From contig NZ_JQFA01000004.1 of NCBI RefSeq assembly GCF_000763385.1, positions 744,001 to 808,000 of the forward strand: DNA of 64,000 bases, given 5' to 3'. Positions 17,130 through 26,496 of this stretch are shown here, in pieces. The position numbers and the translations under genes are program-made. This DNA is from Leptolyngbya sp. KIOST-1. GTDB lineage: Bacteria > Cyanobacteriota > Cyanobacteriia > Phormidesmidales > Phormidesmidaceae. Within the stretch, counting starts at the first letter, position 1. Every line of letters begins with the position of its first letter. Below the pieces are notes generated by a model, which was not told the origin of the DNA, did not search any database, and saw nothing but the letters and a program-made list of their open reading frames with translations.

Positions 17130-18278
17130 ATGTTCCCCGAACCCCTACCAACCGCCGTGGCCGTCGTACACGAGTGGCTGGTCAGCCGTGCCGGTTCCGA
17201 GAAGGTCGTCGAGCAACTGCTGCGAGTGTGCCCCCAGGCCGATGTATTCAGCCTGGTGGAATTTCTAGAGGCCGAGGCGCGATCGCTCATACCCCCCGGC
17301 ACCCGGGTTCAGACTTCCTTCATTCAAACCCTGCCCTGGGCGCGGCGGCACTTTCGCCAGTACCTGCCACTGATGCCCCTGGCGATCGAGCAGTTTGACC
17401 TCTCCGCCTACGACCTGGTGATCTCCAGCAACCACGCCGTGGCCAAAGGGGTGATCACCCGCCCCCACCAGCTGCACGTTAGCTATGTGCACACCCCCAT
17501 TCGCTACGCCTGGGACTTGCAGCAGCAGTATCTTCAGCAGGCGGGCCTGACCAGCGGGGCCAAAAGCGCCCTCACCCGGCTGATTTTGCACTACCTGCGG
17601 CTGTGGGATCTGGCGGCGGCCCACCGGGTAGACTGCTTTGTGGCCAACTCCCGCTACGTCGCTCGCCGGATTTGGAAGACCTACCGCCGCCCGGCCACGG
17701 TGATCTATCCGCCGGTGGCGATCGATCGCTTTCGCTGGGATCAGCCCCGGGAGGACTTTTACCTCACCGTGTCGCGCTGCGTGCCCTACAAGCGGGTCGA
17801 TCTGACGGTGGCAGCTTTCAACCGGCTGGGGCTACCGCTGGTGGTGATTGGCGATGGGCCGGCCCTGGGGGCGCTGCAACATGTGGCCAAACCCAATATC
17901 ACCTTTTTGCGGAACCCTCCCGACGCTGTGGTGTCAGATTATATGGAGCGCTGTCGGGGGTTTATTTTTCCAGCGGAAGAGGATTTTGGCATTACCGTAG
18001 TTGAAGCCCAGGCGGCTGGGGCACCGGTGATTGCCTACGGCAAAGGTGGCTGTGCTGAGACGGTCGTGAGCGGCAAAACGGGGGTTCTATTTGATCAGCA
18101 AACCGTTGAGCAGCTGGAGCAGGCGGTGCTGCATTTTGCGACGTCTCGCCACCAGTTTGCGGCTGAAACTATTCGTAATCAGGCCGAAACCTTCTCAGAA
18201 ACTCGATTTCAGCAGGAGTTGAGCGCCTATTTGCTACAGAAGTGGCTGAAATTTCAGCAGGGCGATGAATTAGAGTAG
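17130..18278 (+). CDS. Glycosyltransferase family 4
   Basis: 382-residue GT-B glycosyltransferase. The N-terminal half starts AVVHEWLVSRAGSEKVVEQL. The C-terminal half has the donor-binding sequence RCVPYKRVDLTVAAF, VVIGDGPALG and the EX7E-type motif EEDFGITVVEAQAAGAPVIA (about 290-310), followed by GGCAETV. These are GT4 hallmarks for retaining sugar transfer from nucleotide sugars. It leads a three-gene run with a polyprenyl-phosphate sugar transferase and an O-antigen-ligase-like protein, so it probably extends a lipid-linked surface polysaccharide. Confidence 0.9.
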   Translation: MFPEPLPTAVAVVHEWLVSRAGSEKVVEQLLRVCPQADVFSLVEFLEAEARSLIPPGTRVQTSFIQTLPWARRHFRQYLPLMPLAIEQFDLSAYDLVISSNHAVAKGVITRPHQLHVSYVHTPIRYAWDLQQQYLQQAGLTSGAKSALTRLILHYLRLWDLAAAHRVDCFVANSRYVARRIWKTYRRPATVIYPPVAIDRFRWDQPREDFYLTVSRCVPYKRVDLTVAAFNRLGLPLVVIGDGPALGALQHVAKPNITFLRNPPDAVVSDYMERCRGFIFPAEEDFGITVVEAQAAGAPVIAYGKGGCAETVVSGKTGVLFDQQTVEQLEQAVLHFATSRHQFAAETIRNQAETFSETRFQQELSAYLLQKWLKFQQGDELE

Positions 18279-18309
18279 TGTCGGTGTTGCAGGAGTGGTG
18301 GGGACAGTT

Positions 18310-19755
18310 ATGTTTCCTCTGGAGCGTACGGTTCAGCCCGTAATGTTGTCGCTGAGGATGTCCACCCGATCGCTGCCGATGGTTGGTCTACTCGGCGCAT
18401 CCGATCTGCTGGCCCTGTTTCTGGCCGCGACGGCTGGAGTCTACCTGCGATTGGCCCTGGGCGGGGCCTATTCGCCCAGCCTGTACGGGCAGCTGTGGCC
18501 GATTTTGAGCGTGTTTTTGCTGGCCTATGCGGCGGCAGGGCTATATCCCGCCGTCGGTCTGAGTCCGGTCGATGAGCTGCGGCGCATTTGTCTGTCCACC
18601 AGCTTTGTCCATCTGGTGCTGGGGGCGGGCCTGTTTTTAACCGGCGAGAGTGAAACCTACTCCCGGGGTGTTTTTCTGATTACCTGGGTGCTGTCGTTGC
18701 TGATGGTGCTGCTGGGGCGGCTGTTGGTGAGACAGGTGTTTGCCCACTACCCGTGGTGGGGCTATCAGGTGCTGATTTTGGGGGGCGGGCGCACTGGAGA
18801 ACTGGTGGTACAAACGTTGAAAAACCAGCCCAACTTCGGCCTTAAGCCCGTCGCCGTGCTGGACGACGATCGCGATCGCAGCGATTCGATCTGCGGGGTG
18901 CCGGTGGTGGGGCCGCTGGCGATCGCGCCCCGGCTGGCCCGCAAGCACGACATTCACTACGCCATTGTGGCCATGCCGGGGGTGCAGCGAGAAAAGCTGC
19001 TGAGAATTTTGGAGCGCTACGGCCGCACCTTTCCGCACCTGATGATGATTCCCGACCTGTTTGGGGTGGCCAGCCTCTGGGTCAGCTCCAAGGATCTGGG
19101 GGGAATTTTGGGTCTGGAAATTCGGCAGCAGCTTCTGCTGCCGGGGCCACGCCTGATCAAAGCCCTGCTCGATGTGGGGCTCACCCTGGTGGTGGGGATG
19201 GCGGTACTGCCGCTGCTGATTCTGATTGCGGGGTTGGTCAAGATCGATTCACCGGGGCCAGTGTTTTACGGCCAGCCCCGCCTGGGGCAAAACAATACTC
19301 CTTTTACCGCCTGGAAGTTTCGATCGATGGTGTCCAATGCGGACCAGGTGCTGGAGCGCTATTTTGCGGCCAATCCAGACCTGCGATCGCAGTGGGAACG
19401 CGACCACAAGCTCCGCCACGACCCCCGCATTACCCGCATCGGCCACTTTTTGCGGCGCACCAGCCTGGACGAACTGCCCCAACTCTGGAACGTGCTGCGG
19501 GGGGAAATGAGCCTGGTGGGCCCCCGACCCATTGTCAAAGACGAAATCTTTCGCTACGCCGACAAATACAGCCTTTACACTAAGGTTCTGCCGGGTCTCA
19601 CCGGGCTGTGGCAGGTGTCGGGGCGCAACAATGTGTCCTACGACGAGCGGGTCAACCTCGACGCCTACTACGTCAGGAACTGGTCCGTGTGGCTGGATAT
19701 CTATATTCTGCTGAAAACAATCTGGGTGGTCATGATTGGCGATGGAGCCTACTAG
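18310..19755 (+). CDS. Polyprenyl-phosphate glycosyl-1-phosphate transferase (WbaP/WcaJ type)
   Basis: About 481 residues. Four N-terminal membrane helices (about 15-125), a Rossmann-like middle domain ([16 protein letters not shown]), a fifth hydrophobic segment near 285-310, and the bacterial sugar transferase core: [39 protein letters not shown] and SLVGPRP. It transfers a sugar-1-phosphate to undecaprenyl phosphate to begin an exopolysaccharide or O-antigen unit. The ATG at 18310 (GGGGA 5 bases upstream) is preferred; GTG codons at 18295 and 18298 are alternatives. The stop abuts the next start, so the two genes are co-translated. Confidence 0.9.
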   Translation: MFPLERTVQPVMLSLRMSTRSLPMVGLLGASDLLALFLAATAGVYLRLALGGAYSPSLYGQLWPILSVFLLAYAAAGLYPAVGLSPVDELRRICLSTSFVHLVLGAGLFLTGESETYSRGVFLITWVLSLLMVLLGRLLVRQVFAHYPWWGYQVLILGGGRTGELVVQTLKNQPNFGLKPVAVLDDDRDRSDSICGVPVVGPLAIAPRLARKHDIHYAIVAMPGVQREKLLRILERYGRTFPHLMMIPDLFGVASLWVSSKDLGGILGLEIRQQLLLPGPRLIKALLDVGLTLVVGMAVLPLLILIAGLVKIDSPGPVFYGQPRLGQNNTPFTAWKFRSMVSNADQVLERYFAANPDLRSQWERDHKLRHDPRITRIGHFLRRTSLDELPQLWNVLRGEMSLVGPRPIVKDEIFRYADKYSLYTKVLPGLTGLWQVSGRNNVSYDERVNLDAYYVRNWSVWLDIYILLKTIWVVMIGDGAY

Positions 19756-21024
19756 ATGGAGTCTACAAAGGGAAACGGGTTTGGGGTTAGCCGCTTAACC
19801 CTGGAGCGATTGATTTTGGTCAGCCTGGTGGCACTGCCCTACCTGGTCTACGGGGCGATCGCCACCCTGGGCAGCTTTTTGATCGTCAGCCTGTACCGCT
19901 GGCCGCGCCAGATCGGGCGACTGCTGTACACCCAGGGCTGGGTGTGGCTGGCCCTGGCCCTGGTGGTTGGGGTGGTGCTATCGACTGCGCCGGGCGAATC
20001 GGCCCTCCAGGTGCTGAACTTTATTCCGTTCTTTGGCTTTTACGCCGCGATCGCCGTCGCCATTCCCAGCTTCAGCCAACCCCTAAAAACCCTGCACCAC
20101 TGGGGCCTGGCGCTGCTGGTCGCCACCATTCCCATCAACCTAGCGGCGGTGGCAGAGTTTTACCTGCGATCGCCCGGGGGACTCAGCCGCTGGGGCAGCG
20201 CCCCCTGGCTGCAGTGGCTCTACCTCCAAACCAACTACGGTGCCCGGGCAAGCTCCATATTTGGCCACCCCAACGCCTTCGCCAACTACATGGTGATTGT
20301 GTTTGGCCTGGGCCTGGGCCTCTGCGCCTACTACCTCAGCCGCCCCGACCTGCGGCGCAAAAGTGCCTGGATCTGCGGGGCCACGGCCCTGACGCTGGTG
20401 GGGATTTTCTGCTCCGGGTCCCGCAACGGGCTGTTGATTGCGGGTCTCCAGGTGCTGCTGTTTGGTGGGCTGCTGCGGCCCTATCGCTACATTTTTTGGG
20501 CCGGGCTGGGGGCGATCGCTCTGCTGGTCGGCAGCGCGCTGATTTGGGGTATCGGTGGGCGCACCCTGCCAGAGGCCTTTGCCACTGCAACCCTGCGGCT
20601 CAACGTCTGGCAGCTGGCCCTCGAAATGATTCCCCAGCGACCCTGGTTCGGCACCGGATTAGGCACCTTCAAGCTGCTCTACGACCCGGCCGACTTTCCG
20701 GTGGCAGGGGATTTTTTACCCCACGCCCACAACCTCTGGATCATGCTGGCTGCCGAAGCCGGGGTGCCGGTGGCCCTGGGGTTCACCGGCCTGGTGGGTT
20801 GGATCCTGGGACGCAGCACCTATACCCTGGTTGCAGCCCCCGTCCCCGCCGATGCCATGGCGTTGCTCGGGGGCTATCTGGCTGGCTTTGGCGGCACCAC
20901 GGCCTTTGCCATCTTTGATCTGGCCTTTTACGATGGCCGCATCAACATCCTGGGCTGGCTCCTGCTGGGCAGCATTCAGGCCATACCCTTTCTGGCACCG
21001 GGGTTGCGGTCTAAATCAGCTTAG
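19756..21024 (+). CDS. O-antigen ligase / Wzy-like polymerase
   Basis: 422 residues with about 10-11 membrane helices and a periplasmic loop that contains the motif RPWFGTGLGTF and a downstream HAHN (PHAHNLWIMLAAEAGVPVAL), as in the Wzy_C/WaaL family. It would ligate or polymerise lipid-linked glycans on the outer face of the membrane. The ATG directly follows the TAG of the sugar transferase. The last 14 bases overlap the 3' end of petL on the other strand. Confidence 0.85.
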   Translation: MESTKGNGFGVSRLTLERLILVSLVALPYLVYGAIATLGSFLIVSLYRWPRQIGRLLYTQGWVWLALALVVGVVLSTAPGESALQVLNFIPFFGFYAAIAVAIPSFSQPLKTLHHWGLALLVATIPINLAAVAEFYLRSPGGLSRWGSAPWLQWLYLQTNYGARASSIFGHPNAFANYMVIVFGLGLGLCAYYLSRPDLRRKSAWICGATALTLVGIFCSGSRNGLLIAGLQVLLFGGLLRPYRYIFWAGLGAIALLVGSALIWGIGGRTLPEAFATATLRLNVWQLALEMIPQRPWFGTGLGTFKLLYDPADFPVAGDFLPHAHNLWIMLAAEAGVPVALGFTGLVGWILGRSTYTLVAAPVPADAMALLGGYLAGFGGTTAFAIFDLAFYDGRINILGWLLLGSIQAIPFLAPGLRSKSA

Positions 21025-21106
21025 CTGCCCGCAGGCCAAAGTACAGCACAATGGCCGTGCCCACCATGACCGACAGAAACAGCACGTAGGCTACTACACC
21101 ACCCAT
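21011..21106 (-). CDS. petL: Cytochrome b6f complex subunit PetL
   Basis: A 31-residue single-helix protein, starting MGGVVAYVLFLSV and ending FGLRAAKLI. The pattern VVAYxxFL at the start and FGLRxAKL-I at the end is typical of PetL, the peripheral stabilising subunit of the cytochrome b6f complex in thylakoids. The minus-strand transcript has GGAGAG 5-10 bases before the ATG. The gene is tail-to-tail with the O-antigen-ligase-like gene and overlaps it by 14 bases, unusual for a photosynthesis gene beside a polysaccharide cluster. Recognition rests on a very short sequence. Confidence 0.72.
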   Translation of the reverse strand: MGGVVAYVLFLSVMVGTAIVLYFGLRAAKLI

Positions 21107-21312
21107 AATCTCTCTCCACAACGGTTACGACTTTCTATTGAACCACGGCGGGGGGTGAGTGGGTGGATGGGTAGGCGGGTGGGTGGGTGGATGGGATTAT
21201 TTGAGACTTGGGAGGTCTTCCTTCACCTCTTCACTTCTTCACCCACACACCCTCTTCACCCCTCGACCCGGTAAAGTTTTAAAGCAACCTCTTCATCCCC
21301 TGGCTAACCTCC
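21107..21312. other. petL / aroB divergent region with GGGT-rich tract
   Basis: Gap of 206 bases. It holds the petL leader, a GGGTGGAT-type tract at 21151-21197 and a CT-rich stretch up to aroB. No supported gene. Confidence 0.45.
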
Positions 21313-22410
21313 ATGAAATCCGTCATTCCTGTGCCGCTGCCGAGTCATCCTTACGAGGTGGTGGTTGCCACGGCGGGCATAGACCACCTGGGCAGCTGGC
21401 TGGCCGGAGCCGAAACGCCACTGGTGAAGCCGGGGCAGAAGCTGTTGCTGGTGTCTAATCCGGCCATTTTCAAGCACTATGGCGATCGCGCTCTGGCCGC
21501 CCTCACCCAGGCGGGCTACACCGTCGAAACCTGCCTGTTGCCGGCGGGAGAACGCTACAAAACCCTCAGCTCGATTCAAAAAATCTACGATGCGGCCCTG
21601 GGCTTTCATCTAGAGCGCAAGTCGGCTATGGTCGCCCTGGGGGGCGGCGTGATTGGCGATATGACCGGGTTTGCTGCCGCCACCTGGCTGCGGGGGGTCG
21701 CCGTGGTGCAGGTGCCCACCTCGCTGCTGGCCATGGTCGATGCCTCCATTGGCGGCAAAACCGGCGTCAACCATCCCCAGGGCAAAAACCTGATCGGGGC
21801 CTTCCACCAGCCGCGCCTGGTGGTGATCGACCCCACGGTGCTCAAAACCCTGCCTCCCCGCGAGTTTCGAGCGGGCATGGCGGAGGTGATCAAATACGGC
21901 GTGATCTGGGACAAGGACCTGTTTGAAACCCTGGAGGCGGCCCCCCGCCTGGATCAGTACCGCTACCTGGGGGAGGACTTGCTGCACACCATCCTGACGC
22001 GATCGTGCCAGGCCAAGGCCGAGGTGGTATCCCAGGACGAAAAAGAAGCGGGGCTGCGGGCCATTCTCAACTACGGGCACACCATTGGCCACGCCGTAGA
22101 GAGCCTGATGCACTACCGGGGGGTCAACCACGGCGAGGCGGTGGCGATTGGCATGGTGGCCGTCGGCAAAATAGCCACTGCCCTCAACTACTGGACGGCG
22201 GCGGCGGAAACCCGCCAGCTCCAGCTAATCGAAAAGGCCGGGCTGCCCACTCAAATACCCGCTCAGCTCAAGGCCGAGGATATTTTGGCGCTGCTCCAGG
22301 GCGACAAAAAGGTCGAAGACGGGCAGGTCCGCTTTGTCATACCCCAGGGGCTAGGGGCGGCTGTGGTGACGGGGGATATTACCCGAGAGCAGATGCTGGC
22401 GGCGCTATAG
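21313..22410 (+). CDS. aroB: 3-Dehydroquinate synthase
   Basis: NAD- and metal-dependent enzyme that forms 3-dehydroquinate from DAHP, second step of the shikimate pathway. 365 residues. Key blocks: [16 protein letters not shown] (NAD pocket, about 112-127), [37 protein letters not shown] and the metal-binding histidines in [10 protein letters not shown] and [10 protein letters not shown]. The stop TAG is directly followed by GGCGTGTCATC, matching the terminal repeat of the small element at 34612. Confidence 0.96.
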   Translation: MKSVIPVPLPSHPYEVVVATAGIDHLGSWLAGAETPLVKPGQKLLLVSNPAIFKHYGDRALAALTQAGYTVETCLLPAGERYKTLSSIQKIYDAALGFHLERKSAMVALGGGVIGDMTGFAAATWLRGVAVVQVPTSLLAMVDASIGGKTGVNHPQGKNLIGAFHQPRLVVIDPTVLKTLPPREFRAGMAEVIKYGVIWDKDLFETLEAAPRLDQYRYLGEDLLHTILTRSCQAKAEVVSQDEKEAGLRAILNYGHTIGHAVESLMHYRGVNHGEAVAIGMVAVGKIATALNYWTAAAETRQLQLIEKAGLPTQIPAQLKAEDILALLQGDKKVEDGQVRFVIPQGLGAAVVTGDITREQMLAAL

Positions 22411-22574
22411 GGCGTGTCATCGTCTCCTTGCGCCCTGGCTATTCATTAAGAAAGATTAATTGATCTGCCTAAAGCAGCCTCCTGTCAGCGCCGAAAACCC
22501 CCACGGCGACGGAGCTTGACGGCCCTGACCACCATCTAGACTGGTGAATTCAACCGTATACAAGGATACTAGTT

Positions 22575-23315
22575 ATGGCTCAAGGCAATTCGGACTTGGG
22601 GGAGCAGGCCCTGAGCAAGGCGGTAGAGATGGGGCTGTCCACCCAGCTCGATGCGGTGGAAACCCTGGAGACCGAAATTCGCACCGATCCGGTGGCCCTG
22701 ATGCAGGGGCAACTGGAGTCGGTCGCCATTCAGGGGCAGGGGCTGGTGATTAAGGAAGACCTGCGCACCGAAGCGCTGGCGGTAAAAACCGACGGCATTG
22801 CGATCGATCCGCTCAAGGCTGCCCTTGGCGACATCGAACTGACGCGCCCCACCAATGCCACGGTGGCCGCCAAGCTGACCGAGGCCGACATTGAGCGAGC
22901 CTGCAACTCCGACTACATTCAGCAAAAACTGCAAGACCTGGAGGTAACGGTGGAGGATCGCCCCGTGCGGCTGCGGGTTCAGCAGGTTAAGGTTTCGCTG
23001 CCGGGGGATGGTCGGGTGGCGATCGCGACCGACATCCAGCGGCTGGACTCGGGGGAACAGCAGCATGTGGCCTTCACCACCACCCCAACTCTGGCACCCG
23101 AGGGATACCAGGTGGTGCTCAGCGAAGTTGATCTGGGGGAGGATAACACCTCGGCCCCCCTTACCGAGAGTCTGCTGTCGGCGGCGAAAGACCTGCTCGA
23201 CCTGCGCCAGTTCAGCCTCAGCGGCATGACCCTGCACGTCGATCGCATTGATGTGCTAGAAAAATACATCAATCTGCAGGCCAAGGCTCAGCTTGAGAAG
23301 TTTCCCGGCAGCTAG
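22575..23315 (+). CDS. DUF2993 (LmeA-like) protein
   Basis: 246 residues, no signal peptide or membrane segment. The pattern (paired LESVAIQGQGLVIKEDLRTE strands, a central LTEADIERACNSDYIQ, and the final FSLSGMTLHVDRIDVLE) matches DUF2993, whose mycobacterial member LmeA is a phospholipid-binding periplasmic protein. Cyanobacterial members are uncharacterised. Stand-alone between aroB and hisB. Confidence 0.75.
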   Translation: MAQGNSDLGEQALSKAVEMGLSTQLDAVETLETEIRTDPVALMQGQLESVAIQGQGLVIKEDLRTEALAVKTDGIAIDPLKAALGDIELTRPTNATVAAKLTEADIERACNSDYIQQKLQDLEVTVEDRPVRLRVQQVKVSLPGDGRVAIATDIQRLDSGEQQHVAFTTTPTLAPEGYQVVLSEVDLGEDNTSAPLTESLLSAAKDLLDLRQFSLSGMTLHVDRIDVLEKYINLQAKAQLEKFPGS

Positions 23316-23368
23316 TGCTTGACCAACCTGATTGTGACAGGCCCTAACGGTCTAAAGGTGCAGGGTAC

Positions 23369-23408
23369 AAGGTGTACGGTTCAAGGATTGCCGTGAGCCG
23401 TACACCTT
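23369..23408. terminator. Inverted repeat between DUF2993 gene and hisB
   Basis: AAGGTGTACGG (23369-23379) and CCGTACACCTT (23398-23408), an 11-bp perfect stem with an 18-base loop, followed by TTGAAC. Possible terminator. Confidence 0.55.
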
Positions 23409-23462
23409 TTGAACTCCGTTCAGCGGTCGTTTATGATCAGAGGTTTAACCGGTTCAACTGCC

Positions 23463-24104
23463 ATGCAAACCCAAGATCGGCCCCTGGCGGCCCCTAGCGC
23501 CAGCCCCACCCATTCCAACCGCAGCGCCAGCGTCAGCCGCACCACCGGTGAAACCGATGTCCAGGTCAGCCTCAACCTCGATGGCACCGGACAGTGCGAA
23601 GCGAACACAGGCATTCCCTTCCTGGACCACATGCTGCACCAGATTGCCTCCCACGGGCTGATCGATCTGCAGGTGCAGGCTACGGGAGACATCGAAATTG
23701 ACGACCACCACACCAACGAAGACGTGGGCATTACCCTGGGGATGGCGCTGCACCAGGCCCTGGGCGATCGCAAGGGCATCACCCGGTTTGGCCACTTTGT
23801 CGCGCCCCTGGACGAGTCGCTGGTGCAGGTGGCGCTCGACTTTTCGGGGCGGCCCCACCTCAGCTACGGCCTGGAGATTCCGACCCAGCGGGTGGGCACC
23901 TACGACACCCAGCTGGTACGAGAGTTCTTTGTCGCCGTGGTCAACCACAGCCAAATGACCCTGCACATTCGCCAACTCGACGGCATCAACTCCCACCACA
24001 TCATTGAGGCGACCTTTAAGGCCTTTGCTCGGGCCATGCGGATGGCCACTGAGGTGGACCCTCGCCGGGCGCACCTGATTCCCAGTTCTAAGGGGGTGAT
24101 CTAG
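23463..24104 (+). CDS. hisB: Imidazoleglycerol-phosphate dehydratase
   Basis: Histidine biosynthesis enzyme that dehydrates imidazole glycerol phosphate to imidazole acetol phosphate; Mn-dependent. Motifs: [16 protein letters not shown], the metal-binding [28 protein letters not shown] and the second metal block [14 protein letters not shown]. About 213 residues from the ATG at 23463; an in-frame ATG at 23433 would add ten residues, and neither has a strong ribosome-binding site. Monofunctional, without a phosphatase domain, as usual in cyanobacteria. The methyltransferase follows in 42 bases. Confidence 0.95.
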   Translation: MQTQDRPLAAPSASPTHSNRSASVSRTTGETDVQVSLNLDGTGQCEANTGIPFLDHMLHQIASHGLIDLQVQATGDIEIDDHHTNEDVGITLGMALHQALGDRKGITRFGHFVAPLDESLVQVALDFSGRPHLSYGLEIPTQRVGTYDTQLVREFFVAVVNHSQMTLHIRQLDGINSHHIIEATFKAFARAMRMATEVDPRRAHLIPSSKGVI

Positions 24105-24146
24105 CCTGCCTTGAGGTAACTTAGTTCATGCAGCTCACTTAAAGAG

Positions 24147-24884
24147 ATGTTTAGACGCGTTCCTCCTGGCACCTCCAGTCGCCTCACCACCGTTGACCAC
24201 GGTGAAACCTACGGTCGCCATGTGCTGCAATCGGTGGTGCGATCGCTGTCCGTGAGCGCCTGTGTAGACATCGGTTGCGGCCATGGCGACGACCTGAGGA
24301 CTGTGTTGGCCCAGCACCCCGCGGCCCAGTGTTTTGGGGTTGACTACGGCGACTGGAACACTCCCAGCCTCGAGGCTGCGGGCATCTCCCCCGTCTCCGT
24401 CAACATCGAAGCGGAGCCGCTCCCTTTGGCCTCAGAATCCGTCGACCTGGTGATTGCCAACCAGGTGCTGGAACACACCAAGGAAATCTACTGGATCAAC
24501 CACGAAATTTTTAGGGTGCTCAAGGTGGGGGGCTGCCTCTACCTGGGGGTGCCCAATGTTCTGTCGCTCCACAACCGGCTGCTGGGCCTGGTTGGGGTAC
24601 ACCCCACCTGTAACAAAATGATCTCAGCCCATGTCAGGCCCTTCTCTAAGGCCGATACGCTGCTGTTTTATCGAGCCGCCGCCCCAGAGCTAACCCAGCT
24701 CACGGGCTTTTACGGGTCGCAGTTTTACCCATTTCCAAAACGCCTCGCGCGGCCGCTGGCCAACCTGTTTCCCACCTGCGCGTTTTCAATTTTCTTTCTG
24801 CTTAAAAAAGTCAGGCCCTACGGCGATGAGTTTGTGAACTATCTCTCGCAGGTACACCTGGAAACCAATTTTTTTAGAGGCTAA
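24147..24884 (+). CDS. Class I SAM-dependent methyltransferase
   Basis: 245 residues. SAM-binding motif I VDIGCGHGDD at 40-49, an acidic strand end FGVDYG, motif IV VDLVIANQVLEH and the post-motif FRVLKVGGCLYLGVPN place it with the methyltransferase 11/Methyltransf_25 group. A hydrophobic patch lies near 218-228. The start at 24147 has AAAGAG just upstream. The substrate is unknown, and co-transcription with hisB is possible but does not suggest a role. Confidence 0.8.
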   Translation: MFRRVPPGTSSRLTTVDHGETYGRHVLQSVVRSLSVSACVDIGCGHGDDLRTVLAQHPAAQCFGVDYGDWNTPSLEAAGISPVSVNIEAEPLPLASESVDLVIANQVLEHTKEIYWINHEIFRVLKVGGCLYLGVPNVLSLHNRLLGLVGVHPTCNKMISAHVRPFSKADTLLFYRAAAPELTQLTGFYGSQFYPFPKRLARPLANLFPTCAFSIFFLLKKVRPYGDEFVNYLSQVHLETNFFRG

Positions 24885-25036
24885 CCGGCAGCGGGTCCTG
24901 GCTTGGCTTTGCTGCAGCCTTTGTGCCCCAGCCCTAGACTTGTACCCCAGCATAGGCCTTAGTACAGACCCCAAATACAGAGGAGAGGCGCAGCTAGTCG
25001 CTACGCCTCTCAGGGATTGGGCAGGGTGCCGTCGGC

Positions 25037-25228
25037 CTAAGCCGCTTCCATCCAGTCATAGATTTGCTCTAGTTGCTCTAGGGTCACTAAACCGTATTGC
25101 CAAAGGATCATAGGCAATGGCCCAGGGTCTTGCTCACTGTGCTTCAGGGCCACCTGAATGGAAGCCGCCGAAATAGCCAAATCGTCTTGCAAAAATTGGA
25201 TCAAATTGGGTTGACCACTAACCGTCAT
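25037..25228 (-). CDS. DUF2949 family protein
   Basis: 63-residue protein with the DUF2949 pattern: LIQFLQDDLAISAASIQVAL, then PLPMILWQYGLVTLEQLEQI and a terminal DWMEA. The family is restricted to cyanobacteria and uncharacterised. The ATG at 25228 has AAGGAGGTGAT upstream, an essentially complete anti-Shine-Dalgarno match, suggesting strong translation. A TTG one codon earlier is in frame but less likely. Confidence 0.85.
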   Translation of the reverse strand: MTVSGQPNLIQFLQDDLAISAASIQVALKHSEQDPGPLPMILWQYGLVTLEQLEQIYDWMEAA

Positions 25229-25566
25229 CAAGTATCACCTCCTTAGGGAAACGCCAGGGTACAAAAGCAAGGCGCATAGATGTTGCCCACGATTTTACAC
25301 AAGGATGCCTCAGTGACAACATTAATTTTGGGCGGTCCGGTCGAACTTAAATCACACCCCTATTAAGCCGACTGTCGATCGACTGACAACCAACGCCAGG
25401 GCCTGCAAACCAGACCCTGATGGGCTACCCCAGTCATCACAGCTCAGTAAGCACCGCATCCAACTGCAATAAAAGATACCCAGCGTTGGGCCAAAACCCT
25501 GGGTTTTGCTTCACGGATTGTTGGAACCCTTAACAAATGATCAAGATTTGGTGCGCAGGCGATCGC
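25229..25566. other. Gap between DUF2949 and the dehydrogenase
   Basis: 338 bases. It contains the strong ribosome-binding site of the DUF2949 gene (minus strand, near 25236-25246), a short palindromic GTCGATCGAC near 25374-25383, and the hairpin at 25478-25504. No gene seen. Confidence 0.5.
25478..25504 (-). terminator. Terminator-like hairpin of the CCCAGGG family
   Basis: ACCCAGCGTT (25478-25487) pairs imperfectly with AACCCTGGGT (25495-25504). Read on the minus strand, the stem is followed by ATCTTTTATT, so it can terminate transcription from the dehydrogenase gene, whose stop is at 25567. A divergent relative of the hairpins at 8175, 11113 and 11375. Confidence 0.6.
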
Positions 25567-26457
25567 CTAGTCAGGCTCAGGCAGAGGACTGACGATATTA
25601 AACAGAGCCGCGTAGTCATCGTCGGCAAACCCCGCCTGTACCGCCTCTTCTACAAGCTGCCGCACGCTCTCGGCGGGGGTGGTAGCCAGGCCAGCGGCCT
25701 CAGCCGCCGCTACAAACAGGCCCATGTCCTTTAGCAGGTGCTTGGTAGGAAAGTTGGGGTCGGCGAACTGACGGGTCTGCATGCGGGGCAGCTTCTTGTC
25801 AAAGGTGGGGGCATAGAGAGCGCTCTGGCGCACCACGGCCATAAATGTATTGACATCGATACCCGCAGCCTGCACCAGCCCCAGGCTCTGGGCAAAGGCC
25901 GCCGTGAGGGAGCCAATCAGCTGGTTCATCGCCAGCTTGAGGGTGGCGGCGCTGCCCGCTGGCCCCACGTGGTAGAGGGTGCTGCCGAGGCAGGCGAGCA
26001 GGGGTTGCCAGCGCTGATAGGCCTCTTCTTCACCCCCCACCATGATGATCAGTTTGCCGTTTTTGGCCTCGGGAATGCTGCCCAGCACCGGAGCTTCCAG
26101 GTAGGTGCCGCCGACCTGGGTCACCCGCTGGCTCAGCGCCTGGCTTTCGGCGGGGGCGATGGTTCCCATTTGAATCACGGCACAGCTGGCCAGGGGCGAT
26201 GGGCTATTTCCCCCCTCGCTCAGGCCCATGTCGGCCAGTAGCGATCGCGCCGCTTCGCCATCGGTCACCATGAGAATAACCGCCTCCACGCTCTGGGCCA
26301 GGGCCAGAGGTGTAGGGCAAACCGTAGCCCCCACCAGCTCCAGGGGCTTCAGCCGGGCCGGAGTGCGGTTGTACACCCACACCTGATGGCCCGCCGACAG
26401 CAGCCGGAGGGCCATTGGCGACCCCATTAACCCAGTGCCAACTACCCCAATCTTCAC
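25567..26457 (-). CDS. NAD(P)-dependent beta-hydroxyacid dehydrogenase family protein
   Basis: 296 residues. N-terminal Rossmann motif GVVGTGLMGSPMA, NRT after the second strand (points to NADP preference), the substrate-binding motif YLEAPVLGS near 123, and GSAATLKLAMNQL near 168 with the catalytic lysine. This is the 3-hydroxyisobutyrate dehydrogenase / glyoxylate-succinic semialdehyde reductase family. GTG start at 26457 with GAGGAGG upstream on the minus strand. It follows the glutamine amidotransferase gene by 39 bases, probably in one transcript. Confidence 0.87.
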   Translation of the reverse strand: MKIGVVGTGLMGSPMALRLLSAGHQVWVYNRTPARLKPLELVGATVCPTPLALAQSVEAVILMVTDGEAARSLLADMGLSEGGNSPSPLASCAVIQMGTIAPAESQALSQRVTQVGGTYLEAPVLGSIPEAKNGKLIIMVGGEEEAYQRWQPLLACLGSTLYHVGPAGSAATLKLAMNQLIGSLTAAFAQSLGLVQAAGIDVNTFMAVVRQSALYAPTFDKKLPRMQTRQFADPNFPTKHLLKDMGLFVAAAEAAGLATTPAESVRQLVEEAVQAGFADDDYAALFNIVSPLPEPD

Positions 26458-26496
26458 CGGTGGTATCCTCCTCGTGGTGTTTCGTCGCCGTCGGTG

